Part shown: positions 6,749 to 13,395 of the stretch, piece by piece
How positions within the stretch are numbered: position 1 is the stretch's first letter
Layout of the letters: each line of letters opens with the position of its first letter
Assembly: GCA_004296815.1 (NCBI GenBank)
Contig: SCVT01000397.1
Span: 1-20,455 of the forward strand
Source of the DNA: Reyranella sp.
Lineage (GTDB): Bacteria > Pseudomonadota > Alphaproteobacteria > Reyranellales > Reyranellaceae
Direction of reading: 5' to 3'
DNA: 20,455 nucleotides
Notes under the pieces: model-generated
What the model was told of the DNA's origin: nothing
The model's database searches: none
The model's input: the letters and a program-made list of their open reading frames with translations, nothing else
Program-made: the position numbers and the translations under genes

Positions 6749-7575
6749 GCCTAGCGCGCCGAGGCCTCATCGCCGGAGTCCTCGGCCTGCTGGGTGGCTG
6801 CTCGCCGGCAGCGCTCCTCAACACGACCGTCTCGCGCCAGGGCTACACGCTGCAGCCCGACATTCCCTACGGCAGCGATCCGCGCCAGAAGCTCGACGTC
6901 TACCTTGCCGAGGCGCCACGCCCCGACGGCAGGAGCGTGGTCTTCTTCTATGGCGGCTCTTGGGATTCCGGGAGCAAGAGCGACTATCTCTTCGTCGGCC
7001 AGGCGCTCGCCTCACACGGCGTGACGACCATCATTCCCGACTATCGCGTCTATCCCGAGGTGCTCTATCCGACATTCCTCGAGGACTGCGCGCACGCAAC
7101 GCGATGGGCGGCGAACAAGGTGGGCACGTCAAAGCTGTTCGTTACCGGCCACTCCGCCGGCGCCTACAACGCCATGATGCTCGTGGCGAACACACCCTAC
7201 CTCGCAGCCGTCGGCGTCGATCGCGCGACGCTCGCCGGTGGCGTCGGCATCGCCGGCCCCTACGACTTTCTGCCACTTACCTCACGTCGGCTGATCGAGA
7301 TCTTCGGCGGGGCGGACCGCCGCGAGACGATGCCCGTCAGCTACGCTCGCGCGCCCCTGCCGCCCATTCTCCTGCTGCACGGTACGGCCGACACCACGGT
7401 GAGGCCGTTCAACAGCGAGCGCCTGGCCGCCACCTGGCAGCGGGCCGGTGGCAAGGCCGAGCTCAAGCTCTATCCCGATGTCGACCACATCGACATCGTC
7501 GGCGCCTTCTCCGCCCTCCTGCGCAAGCGGGCGCCGACCCTCGACGACACGCTCACCTTCATCGACCGGCCCTGA
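6745..7575 (+). CDS. Lipoprotein alpha/beta hydrolase (carboxylesterase-like)
   Basis: A 276-residue protein starting with a lipoprotein signal: [19 protein letters not shown], lipobox LGGC, Cys19. The RR pair before the hydrophobic core leaves Tat export possible. The mature part is an alpha/beta hydrolase: [10 protein letters not shown] (67-76) is the oxyanion loop typical of the BD-FAE/esterase-lipase group (variant of HGGxW), GHSAG holds the nucleophile Ser137, GTADTTV gives Asp216 and DVDHIDI gives His248. The triad is complete, so it should be active as an esterase or deacylase outside the cytoplasm, anchored in a membrane. Its ATG overlaps the oxidoreductase stop by four bases. Linkage to a cytoplasmic flavoenzyme suggests it may release a hydroxy-acid from an ester before uptake, but that is inference. 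Confidence 0.83.
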   Translation: MSLARRGLIAGVLGLLGGCSPAALLNTTVSRQGYTLQPDIPYGSDPRQKLDVYLAEAPRPDGRSVVFFYGGSWDSGSKSDYLFVGQALASHGVTTIIPDYRVYPEVLYPTFLEDCAHATRWAANKVGTSKLFVTGHSAGAYNAMMLVANTPYLAAVGVDRATLAGGVGIAGPYDFLPLTSRRLIEIFGGADRRETMPVSYARAPLPPILLLHGTADTTVRPFNSERLAATWQRAGGKAELKLYPDVDHIDIVGAFSALLRKRAPTLDDTLTFIDRP

Positions 7576-7576
7576 G

Positions 7577-7662
7577 TCCGCTTTGCGGAAGGATTATCCG
7601 ACAGTCGGTCGGTGGGCTGGCCCCCGCCGCGCCGGTTGGCTAATGCTGGGGAAACACCCAGC
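7577..7662 (+). promoter_or_regulatory. Hairpin-rich intergenic leader before the flavoprotein gene
   Basis: The 103-base gap holds three inverted repeats: TCCGC-TTT-GCGGA (7577-7589), CCGAC-A-GTCGG (7598-7608) and GCTGGG-GAAACA-CCCAGC (7645-7662). The last abuts the GGGGGAAA ribosome-binding site at 7663-7670. TAATGC (7641-7646) could be a -10. The first hairpin may end the upstream transcript, though no T-run follows. Pairing is seen; function is inferred. Confidence 0.35.
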
Positions 7663-7678
7663 GGGGGAAACGGCAGAG

Positions 7679-8653
7679 ATGATCAAGACGCGCTTCACCG
7701 AGATGTTCGGCATCAAGCACCCGATCGTGCAGGGTGGCATGCAGTGGGTTGGCCGCGCCGAGCTCGCCGCCGCCGTATCCAATGCCGGCGCACTCGGCAT
7801 CCTGACCGGCCTCACCCAGCCAACGCCCGACGACCTGCGCAAGGAGATCAAGCGCTGCCGGGAGATGACCGATCAGCCGTTCGGCGTGAACCTCACCATC
7901 CTGCCGACGCTCGTGCCGCGCCCCTACGGCGAGTACATCGACGCCATCATCGATTCCGGCATCAAGATCGTCGAGACCGCGGGCAACAACCCCAAGCCGT
8001 TCCTGCCCAAGATGAAGGAAGCGGGCATCAAGGTGATCCACAAGTGCACCTCGGTGCGCCATGGCATCTCGGCCGAAAAGGTTGGCGTCGACGCGATCTC
8101 GATGGACGGCTTCGAGTGCGCCGGCCATCCCGGCGAGGACGACGTGCCGAACCTCGTGCTGCTGCCGGCCGCCGCCAACGTCATCAAGATCCCCATGATC
8201 GCCTCCGGCGGCTTCGCCGATGCGCGCGGTCTCGTCGCGGCGCTGGCGCTGGGCTGCGAGGGTGTCAACATGGGCACGCGCTTCATGGCGACCAAGGAGG
8301 CGCCGATCCACCAGAACGTGAAGGAGAAAATCGTCTCCTCCGACGAGCGCAGCACGTCGCTGATCCTGCGCACCATGCGCAACACCAGCCGCGTCTACGG
8401 CAATTCCATCGCCAAGAAGACGATCGAGATGGAAGGCGAGGGTAAGACCATCCAGGAAATCGGTCCGATCGTCGCCGGCGCCAAGGGCAAGGTCGTCTAC
8501 GAGACCGGCGACATGGAGCACGGCATCTGGTCGGCCGGCACCTGCATGGGCCTGATCAACGACATCCCGACCTGCAAGGAGCTGGTCGAGCGCATCGTAG
8601 GCGAGGCCGAGGCGATGATCCGCGGCCGGCTGTCCAAGGCGATTGCAGCCTAG
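7679..8653 (+). CDS. Nitronate monooxygenase / 2-nitropropane-dioxygenase-like FMN protein
   Basis: A 324-residue TIM-barrel flavoprotein. MIKTRFTEMFGIKHPIVQGGM (1-21) is the usual family opening, ending in the FMN-binding QGGM. ECAGHPG (147-152, His150) sits where this superfamily (NMO, FabK) has its active-site histidine. PMIASGGFADARG and GVNMGTRFMAT are the FMN-phosphate loops. ATG 7679 is preferred because family members start here and GGGGGAAA lies about nine bases upstream; ATG 7643 would add 12 residues encoded by a leader hairpin. The reaction may be oxidation of alkyl nitronates (such as propionate-3-nitronate), but many members are uncharacterised flavin reductases, and FabK-type enoyl reductase activity cannot be excluded. 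The stop overlaps the convergent gene by four bases. Confidence 0.85.
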   Translation: MIKTRFTEMFGIKHPIVQGGMQWVGRAELAAAVSNAGALGILTGLTQPTPDDLRKEIKRCREMTDQPFGVNLTILPTLVPRPYGEYIDAIIDSGIKIVETAGNNPKPFLPKMKEAGIKVIHKCTSVRHGISAEKVGVDAISMDGFECAGHPGEDDVPNLVLLPAAANVIKIPMIASGGFADARGLVAALALGCEGVNMGTRFMATKEAPIHQNVKEKIVSSDERSTSLILRTMRNTSRVYGNSIAKKTIEMEGEGKTIQEIGPIVAGAKGKVVYETGDMEHGIWSAGTCMGLINDIPTCKELVERIVGEAEAMIRGRLSKAIAA

Positions 8654-9051
8654 GCTGCGCGCCGCGCCGCCACGCGGCGCTTCCACCCGCGCCAAGCGAG
8701 ACCGAACAGCGGCGGCAGCAGACAGCCCGCCGCGACCGGTACAGCGATGGCGGCAGCGAAGCAGCCCCAGCCGCGCCGGATGCCGGCGAGGCATTCCCAG
8801 TCGACGGCCATGAAGCCCAGCGACAGGAGCATGACGGGGTTGGCGAGCACCGCCACCAGCCAGAGCTTCCAGCCGGCTGCCTCGGTGCCCGGCCGCCACT
8901 GGCAGACGAACGCGCTCACCGCCACACCCAGCACGAACACCGCCACCATCTTCAGGGCGGATAGCGGATCGGGCAGGAACATGCCCGCGGCGCCGCTCAC
9001 GATCACGGCGCCGATCAGGTGTCCCAGGGTAAAGGGATGAACTCGCAGCAT
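8650..9051 (-). CDS. Small multi-pass membrane protein, unknown function
   Basis: A 133-residue very hydrophobic protein. It has about four membrane segments (near residues 8-26, 32-50, 62-84 and 93-118) and a basic C-terminal tail (RGWKRRVAARRAA), giving a likely cytoplasmic C-terminus. No family signature is recognised. It lies 15 bases after the alpha/beta hydrolase stop on the same strand, so the two are probably co-transcribed. Its stop overlaps the stop of the convergent flavoprotein gene by four bases (8650-8653). GTGAGG near the start is a weak ribosome-binding site. The regular hydrophobic pattern and operon position argue for a real gene. Confidence 0.65.
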   Translation of the reverse strand: MLRVHPFTLGHLIGAVIVSGAAGMFLPDPLSALKMVAVFVLGVAVSAFVCQWRPGTEAAGWKLWLVAVLANPVMLLSLGFMAVDWECLAGIRRGWGCFAAAIAVPVAAGCLLPPLFGLAWRGWKRRVAARRAA

Positions 9052-9066
9052 GGCCTCACGGAGAGA

Positions 9067-9864
9067 TCAGGGGGCGATCAGGCGGGCGACCGCGTCCGGG
9101 TGGCTATCCAGCATGCCGTGGTTGGCGCCGGCAAGCGATTCCATGCGGCCGTTGGGCACGAGCTTGAGCAATCCGCGGCCGATCGCGCGGACGACTTCCG
9201 GGCTCTTGTCGCCGGTGGCCACCATGACCGGCGCCGTAAGGCCGCGGAGCTGCGCCTCGGTCGCGATATCATTGAAGCTCGACCGCACATCGAGCGCGTT
9301 GCGGGCTGCATTGGCCTCGAGATAGCCGCGCACCGGATCGGGCATGCGGGCGAAAGCACCGTTGCCGAACCAGTAGTCGATCATCAGCCGCACGACGCCG
9401 GGCTCGGCCGCGAGCGCACGTCCGGCATAGTCCTCGAAGTGCGCCACCGCCGGATCGAGCGCCGCCTTGTCGCCGGTGAGATGCAGCGCGCGGAAGAAGA
9501 CCGGCTCGAACAAGGCGAGATGGCCGACCGTGCCGGCCTTGGCCTGCAGCGCCGCCTGGATCGCCACGACGCCACCATAGGAGTGGCCCGCGAGCCGCAC
9601 GCCAGCGCCGCAGCTCTGAGCGAGACGCGCGACGGCCGCGCCCATCAGCGCGGCACGTCCGGCCGGCTCGTCGGGCACGCCGTCGGAGCCGCCGTAACCC
9701 GGCAGGTCGACCGCCAGCACGCGGAAGCGATCGCGCAGGTGTGGCGTCACGCGGCCCCATGACCGGCTGTCGGCCGGCGAGCCGTGGACCAGCACCACCG
9801 GCGGGCCACTGCCCTCTTCGCGATAGCTGAGCTTCTTGCCATCCGGCAGATCGAGCGTGGGCAT
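9067..9864 (-). CDS. Alpha/beta hydrolase (cytoplasmic, GHSYGG type)
   Basis: A 265-residue alpha/beta hydrolase without a signal peptide. VVLVHGSPADSRSW (23-36) supplies the HG oxyanion loop, GHSYGG the nucleophile Ser95, ATGDKSP the acid Asp219, and ANHGM the catalytic His249. A cap of about 100 residues (roughly 110-205) separates the nucleophile and acid strands, as in epoxide-hydrolase/haloperoxidase-like and meta-cleavage hydrolases. The residue after HG is Ser and no second aspartate is seen at the nucleophile, so an esterase or C-C hydrolase fits better than an epoxide hydrolase. It diverges from marR across a 151-base A+T-rich region and probably is controlled by that regulator. A small membrane protein follows 15 bases downstream. 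Confidence 0.84.
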   Translation of the reverse strand: MPTLDLPDGKKLSYREEGSGPPVVLVHGSPADSRSWGRVTPHLRDRFRVLAVDLPGYGGSDGVPDEPAGRAALMGAAVARLAQSCGAGVRLAGHSYGGVVAIQAALQAKAGTVGHLALFEPVFFRALHLTGDKAALDPAVAHFEDYAGRALAAEPGVVRLMIDYWFGNGAFARMPDPVRGYLEANAARNALDVRSSFNDIATEAQLRGLTAPVMVATGDKSPEVVRAIGRGLLKLVPNGRMESLAGANHGMLDSHPDAVARLIAP

Positions 9865-9919
9865 GGGGTCGTTCCGTTCGTGAGGAGAGGTGTCCAGATT
9901 TTGTATCCCGGCCCGCCCT

Positions 9920-9938
9920 GGTCGATGACCGATCGACC
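9920..9938. repeat. Inverted repeat in the hydrolase 5' leader
   Basis: GGTCGAT (9920-9926), spacer GACCG, ATCGACC (9932-9938) is a perfect 7-bp inverted repeat. If the minus-strand promoter proposed at 9978-10005 is right, it lies in the hydrolase's untranslated leader and could form an RNA hairpin. Alternatively it is a second protein-binding site. Confidence 0.3.
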
Positions 9939-9963
9939 GGTTTCCTTGCTCGTCTCGCCGGGA

Positions 9964-9994
9964 TTGTCCTGCACCTATTTATATGTATATACAT
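9964..9994 (+). promoter_or_regulatory. Candidate marR promoter with overlapping palindromic operator
   Basis: TTGTCC (9964-9969) and TATATA (9986-9991) are separated by 16 bases, a plausible sigma-70-type promoter for marR. The -10 is inside ATGTATATACAT (9983-9994), a perfect 12-bp palindrome in a short A+T-rich island, which is unusual in this G+C-rich DNA. MarR proteins commonly bind such palindromes between divergent genes, so autorepression is likely. Confidence 0.5.
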
Positions 9995-10005
9995 GCAATA
10001 TACAA
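9978..10005 (-). promoter_or_regulatory. Candidate divergent promoter for the hydrolase gene
   Basis: Read on the minus strand, TTGTAT (10005-10000), a 16-base spacer and TATAAA (9983-9978) make a good promoter. The spacer contains almost all of the 12-bp palindrome at 9983-9994, so one bound MarR dimer could block both directions. The leader to the hydrolase ATG at 9864 would be about 105 bases. Confidence 0.42.
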
Positions 10006-10008
10006 GCA
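9987..10008. repeat. Two tandem 11-bp direct repeats before marR
   Basis: ATATACATGCA (9987-9997) is followed at once by ATATACAAGCA (9998-10008), one mismatch. The 11-bp period is about one DNA helical turn, so proteins bound to both copies would sit on the same face. The second copy runs into the marR ribosome-binding site. Confidence 0.4.
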
Positions 10009-10015
10009 GGTCCAC

Positions 10016-10468
10016 ATGCCCAGAAAGCATCCCTCGCCCAAAACACTGCGCGCCGACGCCCGGACGGCGCTGGAGAGCTGCGCCGGTTGGAACGCCCGGC
10101 TGGCGGCGCGGCGCATCACGCAGTTCCTCGAGGACCGCCTGCAGGGTACGGGCGTGAGCCTCGCCCAATTCGGCCTGATGGCCGAGATCGCCGTGGCGGC
10201 CGACGACACGATCACCGCTCTGGCGGCCCGCATGGGCCTAGACCAGTCGACCCTCTCGCGCACGCTGCGCACGCTCGAGACCGATGGGCTGCTCGAGATC
10301 GCGGTCGCCGACGCCGATCAGCGCCGCAAGCTCGTATGGCTCACCGAGAAGGGCGCGCGCCGGCTCGAGGCCGCGCTCGCCGCCTGGCGACAGGCCCATG
10401 CCGATCTGGGCAAGGTGGTCTCGGTCGACAACGTCCATCAACTCGCGCGGGAGAGCGAAAGACTATGA
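10016..10468 (+). CDS. MarR-family transcriptional regulator
   Basis: 150 residues from the ATG at 10016, which has AGCAGG five bases upstream. An in-frame ATG at 9983 is rejected because it lies in the operator palindrome and lacks a ribosome-binding site. The winged-helix core is clear: TITALAARMGLDQSTLSRTL (65-84) is the helix-turn-helix and ADADQRRKLVWLTEKGARRL (98-117) is the wing with the DxRRK signature. N- and C-terminal helices would form the dimer interface. MarR proteins usually repress and are released by small aromatic or hydrophobic ligands. Its stop overlaps the MFS transporter start (ATGA, 10465-10468), so regulator and exporter are coupled. The likely target is the divergent region 9964-10005, controlling itself, the transporter and the hydrolase pair. 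Confidence 0.9.
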   Translation: MPRKHPSPKTLRADARTALESCAGWNARLAARRITQFLEDRLQGTGVSLAQFGLMAEIAVAADDTITALAARMGLDQSTLSRTLRTLETDGLLEIAVADADQRRKLVWLTEKGARRLEAALAAWRQAHADLGKVVSVDNVHQLARESERL

Positions 10469-11703
10469 CGCCCAACGCCTCCCTGCTCGACAGCCGCACT
10501 GCCTGGATCACCGCCACCGCGGCGCTGGTGATCCTGACGCTCTGCTACGGCGCGCCGCTGGTGTCGGTCGTCGCCATGAAGCCGATCGCGGCCGAGCTCG
10601 GCACGTCGCGCTCCGGTCCCGCCGGGGCGGGCTCGATCGTCTATATCGGCGCGGCATTCGGCGGCATCGCCGCGGGCTGGCTCGCGGGCAAGCTCGGCGT
10701 CCGCCGGGTCGTCATGTTCGGCGCCTCGATGGTGGCCGCGGGCCTCGCCCTCTCCGCCTCGGGCGGCATGCTGGAGCTCTATGCCGGACACGGCGTGCTG
10801 ATGGGCCTGTTCGGCACGGCGTGCATGTTCTCGCCCCTCATCACCTATGTAAGCCGCTGGTTCGAGCGCCGTCGCGGCGCGGCCGTGGCGTTGATTTCCT
10901 CAGGCCAGGCCGTCGCCGGCGCGATTTGGCCGCCGCTGCTGCAGTTTGGCGTCGACACAATCGGTTGGCGCTGGACGATGGTCGCGTTCGCGATCCTGGT
11001 CGTCCTCGCGGTGGCGGTGCTCACCGTCATCTTCCTCCATCCGCCTCCCGATGAATCGGCCGAGTCGGTGGGCGCGGCGGACCGCCCGCAATCGAGCGGC
11101 GACGTGCTCGGCATGCCGCGCAACAGGCTGATGATCCTGCTCATGGCCGCCGTGTTCTGCTGCTGCGTGCCCATGGCGATCCCGATGCACCACGTCCCGG
11201 CCTTCTGCAGCGACCTCGGCATGACGCCGCAATACGGCGCCGCCATGCTGTCGGTGCTGCTGGGCTGCGCCTTCGTGGCGCGGCAGTTCTGGGGCTGGGT
11301 GGCCGATCGCATCGGCGGCCTGCAGACCCTGCTGTGGGCGTCGCTCGTCCAGGCGACGGCCCTGGCAGGCTTCCTGCTGACGAAGGACCATGCCGCCCTG
11401 TTCGCGATCTCGGCCGTCTTCGGCATCGGCCTGTCCGGGCTGCTGCCCGCCTATGTCATCGCGATCCGCGAATACTATCCGGTCGAGGAAGCCAACTGGC
11501 GCATCCCTACGGTGCTGTTCGCGGGCCTCCTCGGCATGGCGACGGGCGGCTGGGGTGCGGGCTTCCTCTACGACGCCTTCGCCGACTATTTCCTCGCCTT
11601 CGCGACCGGCATGGCGTTCAACCTCGCGAACCTCGTCGTCCTGCTGTTCCTGGTCTCGCGCACTCACACCAGGTTGATACGGCAGCCGCAGACCTCGACC
11701 TGA
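10465..11703 (+). CDS. MFS transporter (monocarboxylate/oxalate-formate-antiporter-like)
   Basis: A 412-residue protein with twelve predicted transmembrane helices in two halves. They are separated by a hydrophilic central loop (around residues 193-218, PPPDESAESVGAADRPQSS). The segment after the second helix, GWLAGKLGVRRVVMFGA, matches the MFS motif A region. SRWFERRRGAAVALISSGQA (about 130-149) resembles the R-W-F-x-x-R-R-G-x-A-x-G region of the monocarboxylate/OxlT-like group. The start overlaps the marR stop by four bases. The last 40 bases overlap the end of the convergent VOC gene, so its polar tail (HTRLIRQPQTST) may be a read-through extension. A MarR-MFS pair usually means ligand-induced efflux or uptake of an organic acid; direction is not known. 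Confidence 0.87.
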   Translation: MTPNASLLDSRTAWITATAALVILTLCYGAPLVSVVAMKPIAAELGTSRSGPAGAGSIVYIGAAFGGIAAGWLAGKLGVRRVVMFGASMVAAGLALSASGGMLELYAGHGVLMGLFGTACMFSPLITYVSRWFERRRGAAVALISSGQAVAGAIWPPLLQFGVDTIGWRWTMVAFAILVVLAVAVLTVIFLHPPPDESAESVGAADRPQSSGDVLGMPRNRLMILLMAAVFCCCVPMAIPMHHVPAFCSDLGMTPQYGAAMLSVLLGCAFVARQFWGWVADRIGGLQTLLWASLVQATALAGFLLTKDHAALFAISAVFGIGLSGLLPAYVIAIREYYPVEEANWRIPTVLFAGLLGMATGGWGAGFLYDAFADYFLAFATGMAFNLANLVVLLFLVSRTHTRLIRQPQTST

Positions 11704-12413
11704 GCCGGCCCGCGCTTGCGGTTGCGCCTGTCGGCGGCGGCCAGCACGCGCTGACGATCGACGACCTTCACGTCGTAGGCCGAGACGCCCGGCCCGCGAC
11801 CGTCGACGATCGGCACGAAGCGGATCTGCGCGCCGTCGAGGCGGATGATGTTGTCCTTGGCCGGACGGCCCAGGATCTTCGCCCAGGTCGTCGCCGCCTT
11901 GTCGGGATCGTCATGCTGGATCTCGACGCCGGCCAGCCCGTTGGTGACGTCGGAGCGCGCATGCTTCAGCCAGTCCTTCTCGGCCGGTGGCCACCACAAC
12001 GCCGGATCGACGCCCTTAGGCGCGAACGTCGTGTCGAGGGACAGCAGCACGCCCGTCGTGTCGGAAGGATGGAAGTGCGTGTACTGGTACTCGGGCATGT
12101 CCTTCTGCGCCACGGCGCGGATGCCCATGTCAGTCACGCGCTTGCGCTCGGCCGCCGCGTCGGCAACCTGGAGGATCACCATGTAGCCGCCGTCGCCGTG
12201 GCGGCGATCGATGTAGCGGCCCGCCGAGGTGCCGTCCTTGAAGGGCGTCACGATCTCGAGGAAATCGTGGCCGGTCGGCACGACGACGTTGACCAGGCCC
12301 CACTTGGCGACGCCGGGATCGCGATAGGCGACGTCGATGCCCAGGATATCGCACAGTTCCTCGCGCGAGCTTTCGAGGTCCTTGCAGACGAAGACGCACT
12401 GCCGCAGTCGCAT
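11664..12413 (-). CDS. VOC-superfamily (glyoxalase/dioxygenase-like) two-module protein
   Basis: 249 residues. The N-terminal module (about 1-130) begins RLRQCVFVCKDLESSREELC, the usual first strand-helix of a vicinal-oxygen-chelate domain, and contains HDFLEIVTPF and GGYMVILQVAD strands. The second module (about 132-245) repeats the pattern from GLAGVEIQHDDPDKAATTWA. VOC proteins include glyoxalases, extradiol dioxygenases and epimerases, all using a metal held by His/Glu; no specific reaction can be assigned. GGGAG lies before the ATG at 12413. The gene diverges from the LivM-type permease, with 43 bases between starts. Its last 40 bases overlap the end of the MFS gene on the other strand. 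Confidence 0.78.
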   Translation of the reverse strand: MRLRQCVFVCKDLESSREELCDILGIDVAYRDPGVAKWGLVNVVVPTGHDFLEIVTPFKDGTSAGRYIDRRHGDGGYMVILQVADAAAERKRVTDMGIRAVAQKDMPEYQYTHFHPSDTTGVLLSLDTTFAPKGVDPALWWPPAEKDWLKHARSDVTNGLAGVEIQHDDPDKAATTWAKILGRPAKDNIIRLDGAQIRFVPIVDGRGPGVSAYDVKVVDRQRVLAAADRRNRKRGPAQVEVCGCRINLV

Positions 12414-12444
12414 GGCTTCGCTCCCAATCGTTGCTTGTTGCCGC

Positions 12445-12456
12445 TATCGTAGCGCC
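12445..12456. promoter_or_regulatory. Shared symmetric -10 region for VOC and permease genes
   Basis: GCTATCGTAGC (12443-12453) has inverted GCTA/TAGC ends. On the plus strand TATCGT (12445-12450) lies six bases before the permease ATG, predicting a leaderless mRNA. On the minus strand TACGAT (12451-12446) lies 32 bases before the VOC ATG, which has its own ribosome-binding site. No strong -35 is visible. Confidence 0.4.
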
Positions 12457-13395
12457 ATGCGGACCGTGTGGACCATGGGCTTCGTGGCGGCGGCCGCCCT
12501 CTCCTTCTGCCTGCCGGACTTCATCGTCTTCCGCTTCACCCAGGCGGTGATCTGGTCGATCGCGCTCGCGGGCCTCGTCATCCTGTGCGGGGTCAGCGGC
12601 CAGTTCTCCTTCGCGCAGGCAGCGCTCTTCGGCATCGGCGGCTATTCGGCGGCGATCCTCAGCGCCCATACGCCGCTCTCGGTCTATGGCGGCCTGTTGC
12701 TGGCGCCGGTCCTGGGCTTCGCCGCGGGCTATGGCCTCGGCCGGGTCGCGGGCTCGCACAGCCTCTGGACGCAGGCGCTCGTGACCTATGCTTTCGCCAT
12801 CGCCTTCCCGCAGCTCCTGCGCTGGCGTCCGATCGCGCAGTGGACCGGCGGCGTGCAGGGCCTCTACCTCGATTTCCCCGCCCCACCCTTCGAGGGGCTA
12901 AGCGGCGACCGCTGGAACTTCCTGATGGCGCTCGGTCTGCTCGCCGCGGGCCTGTGGCTGGCGCGTAACCTGATCGACGGCCGCGCCGGGCGCGCGATGA
13001 GGGCGGCACGCGACCACGACCTCGCGGCCGCGGCACAGGGCGTTCGTGTGACGCAGGTGCGTGCGGCGGCCTCCGGCGTCGCCGGCGCCTACATCGCCGT
13101 CGCGGGATGCCTGTCGGCCTGGCAGTTCGGCTTCGTCGGGCCGACCGGCTACAACTTCGCGCTCTCGGTCCAGATGCTATTCGGGCTGGTAGTCGGCGGC
13201 ATGCACTCGCTGGCTGGCGCGGTACTGGGCGGCCTCTTCCTGCAGTTCTTCCCCGACGTCACCGCCGGCCTCGGCAAGGGCCTGTCGGCCCTGCTCTACG
13301 CCGTGCTGCTGATCGTCGCCATGATCGCCATGCCGACCGGCGTGGCGGGCGCGCTGGCCCGCCTCGCCGTGGTGCTCGGGCTCAGACGCCCTTGA
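12457..13395 (+). CDS. livM: Branched-chain amino acid ABC transporter permease, LivM family (orphan)
   Basis: A 312-residue inner-membrane permease with about nine or ten helices. Key family features are SGQFSFAQAALFGIGGYSAA (47-66), the LivM/LivH pattern GxxSxGxAxFxGxGAY, the cytoplasmic coupling loop GRAGRAMRAARDHDLAAAAQGV (175-196) that contacts the ATPase, and VVGGMHSLAGAVLGG (245-259). LivM pairs with LivH, two ATPases (LivG, LivF) and a periplasmic binding protein to import branched-chain amino acids, short amides, urea or aromatic acids. None of these partners is in this window, so it is an orphan here. ATG 12457 has no ribosome-binding site but a -10-like hexamer six bases upstream. 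The 120 bases upstream in frame are antisense to the VOC gene and not used. The 3' end overlaps the convergent crotonase by 14 bases. Confidence 0.86.
   Translation: MRTVWTMGFVAAAALSFCLPDFIVFRFTQAVIWSIALAGLVILCGVSGQFSFAQAALFGIGGYSAAILSAHTPLSVYGGLLLAPVLGFAAGYGLGRVAGSHSLWTQALVTYAFAIAFPQLLRWRPIAQWTGGVQGLYLDFPAPPFEGLSGDRWNFLMALGLLAAGLWLARNLIDGRAGRAMRAARDHDLAAAAQGVRVTQVRAAASGVAGAYIAVAGCLSAWQFGFVGPTGYNFALSVQMLFGLVVGGMHSLAGAVLGGLFLQFFPDVTAGLGKGLSALLYAVLLIVAMIAMPTGVAGALARLAVVLGLRRP

Noticed and set aside
9983..10015. An 11-residue N-terminal extension of MarR from the ATG at 9983
   Set aside because: The ATG lies in the palindrome and in the -10 box and lacks a ribosome-binding site; 10016 has AGCAGG at good spacing.
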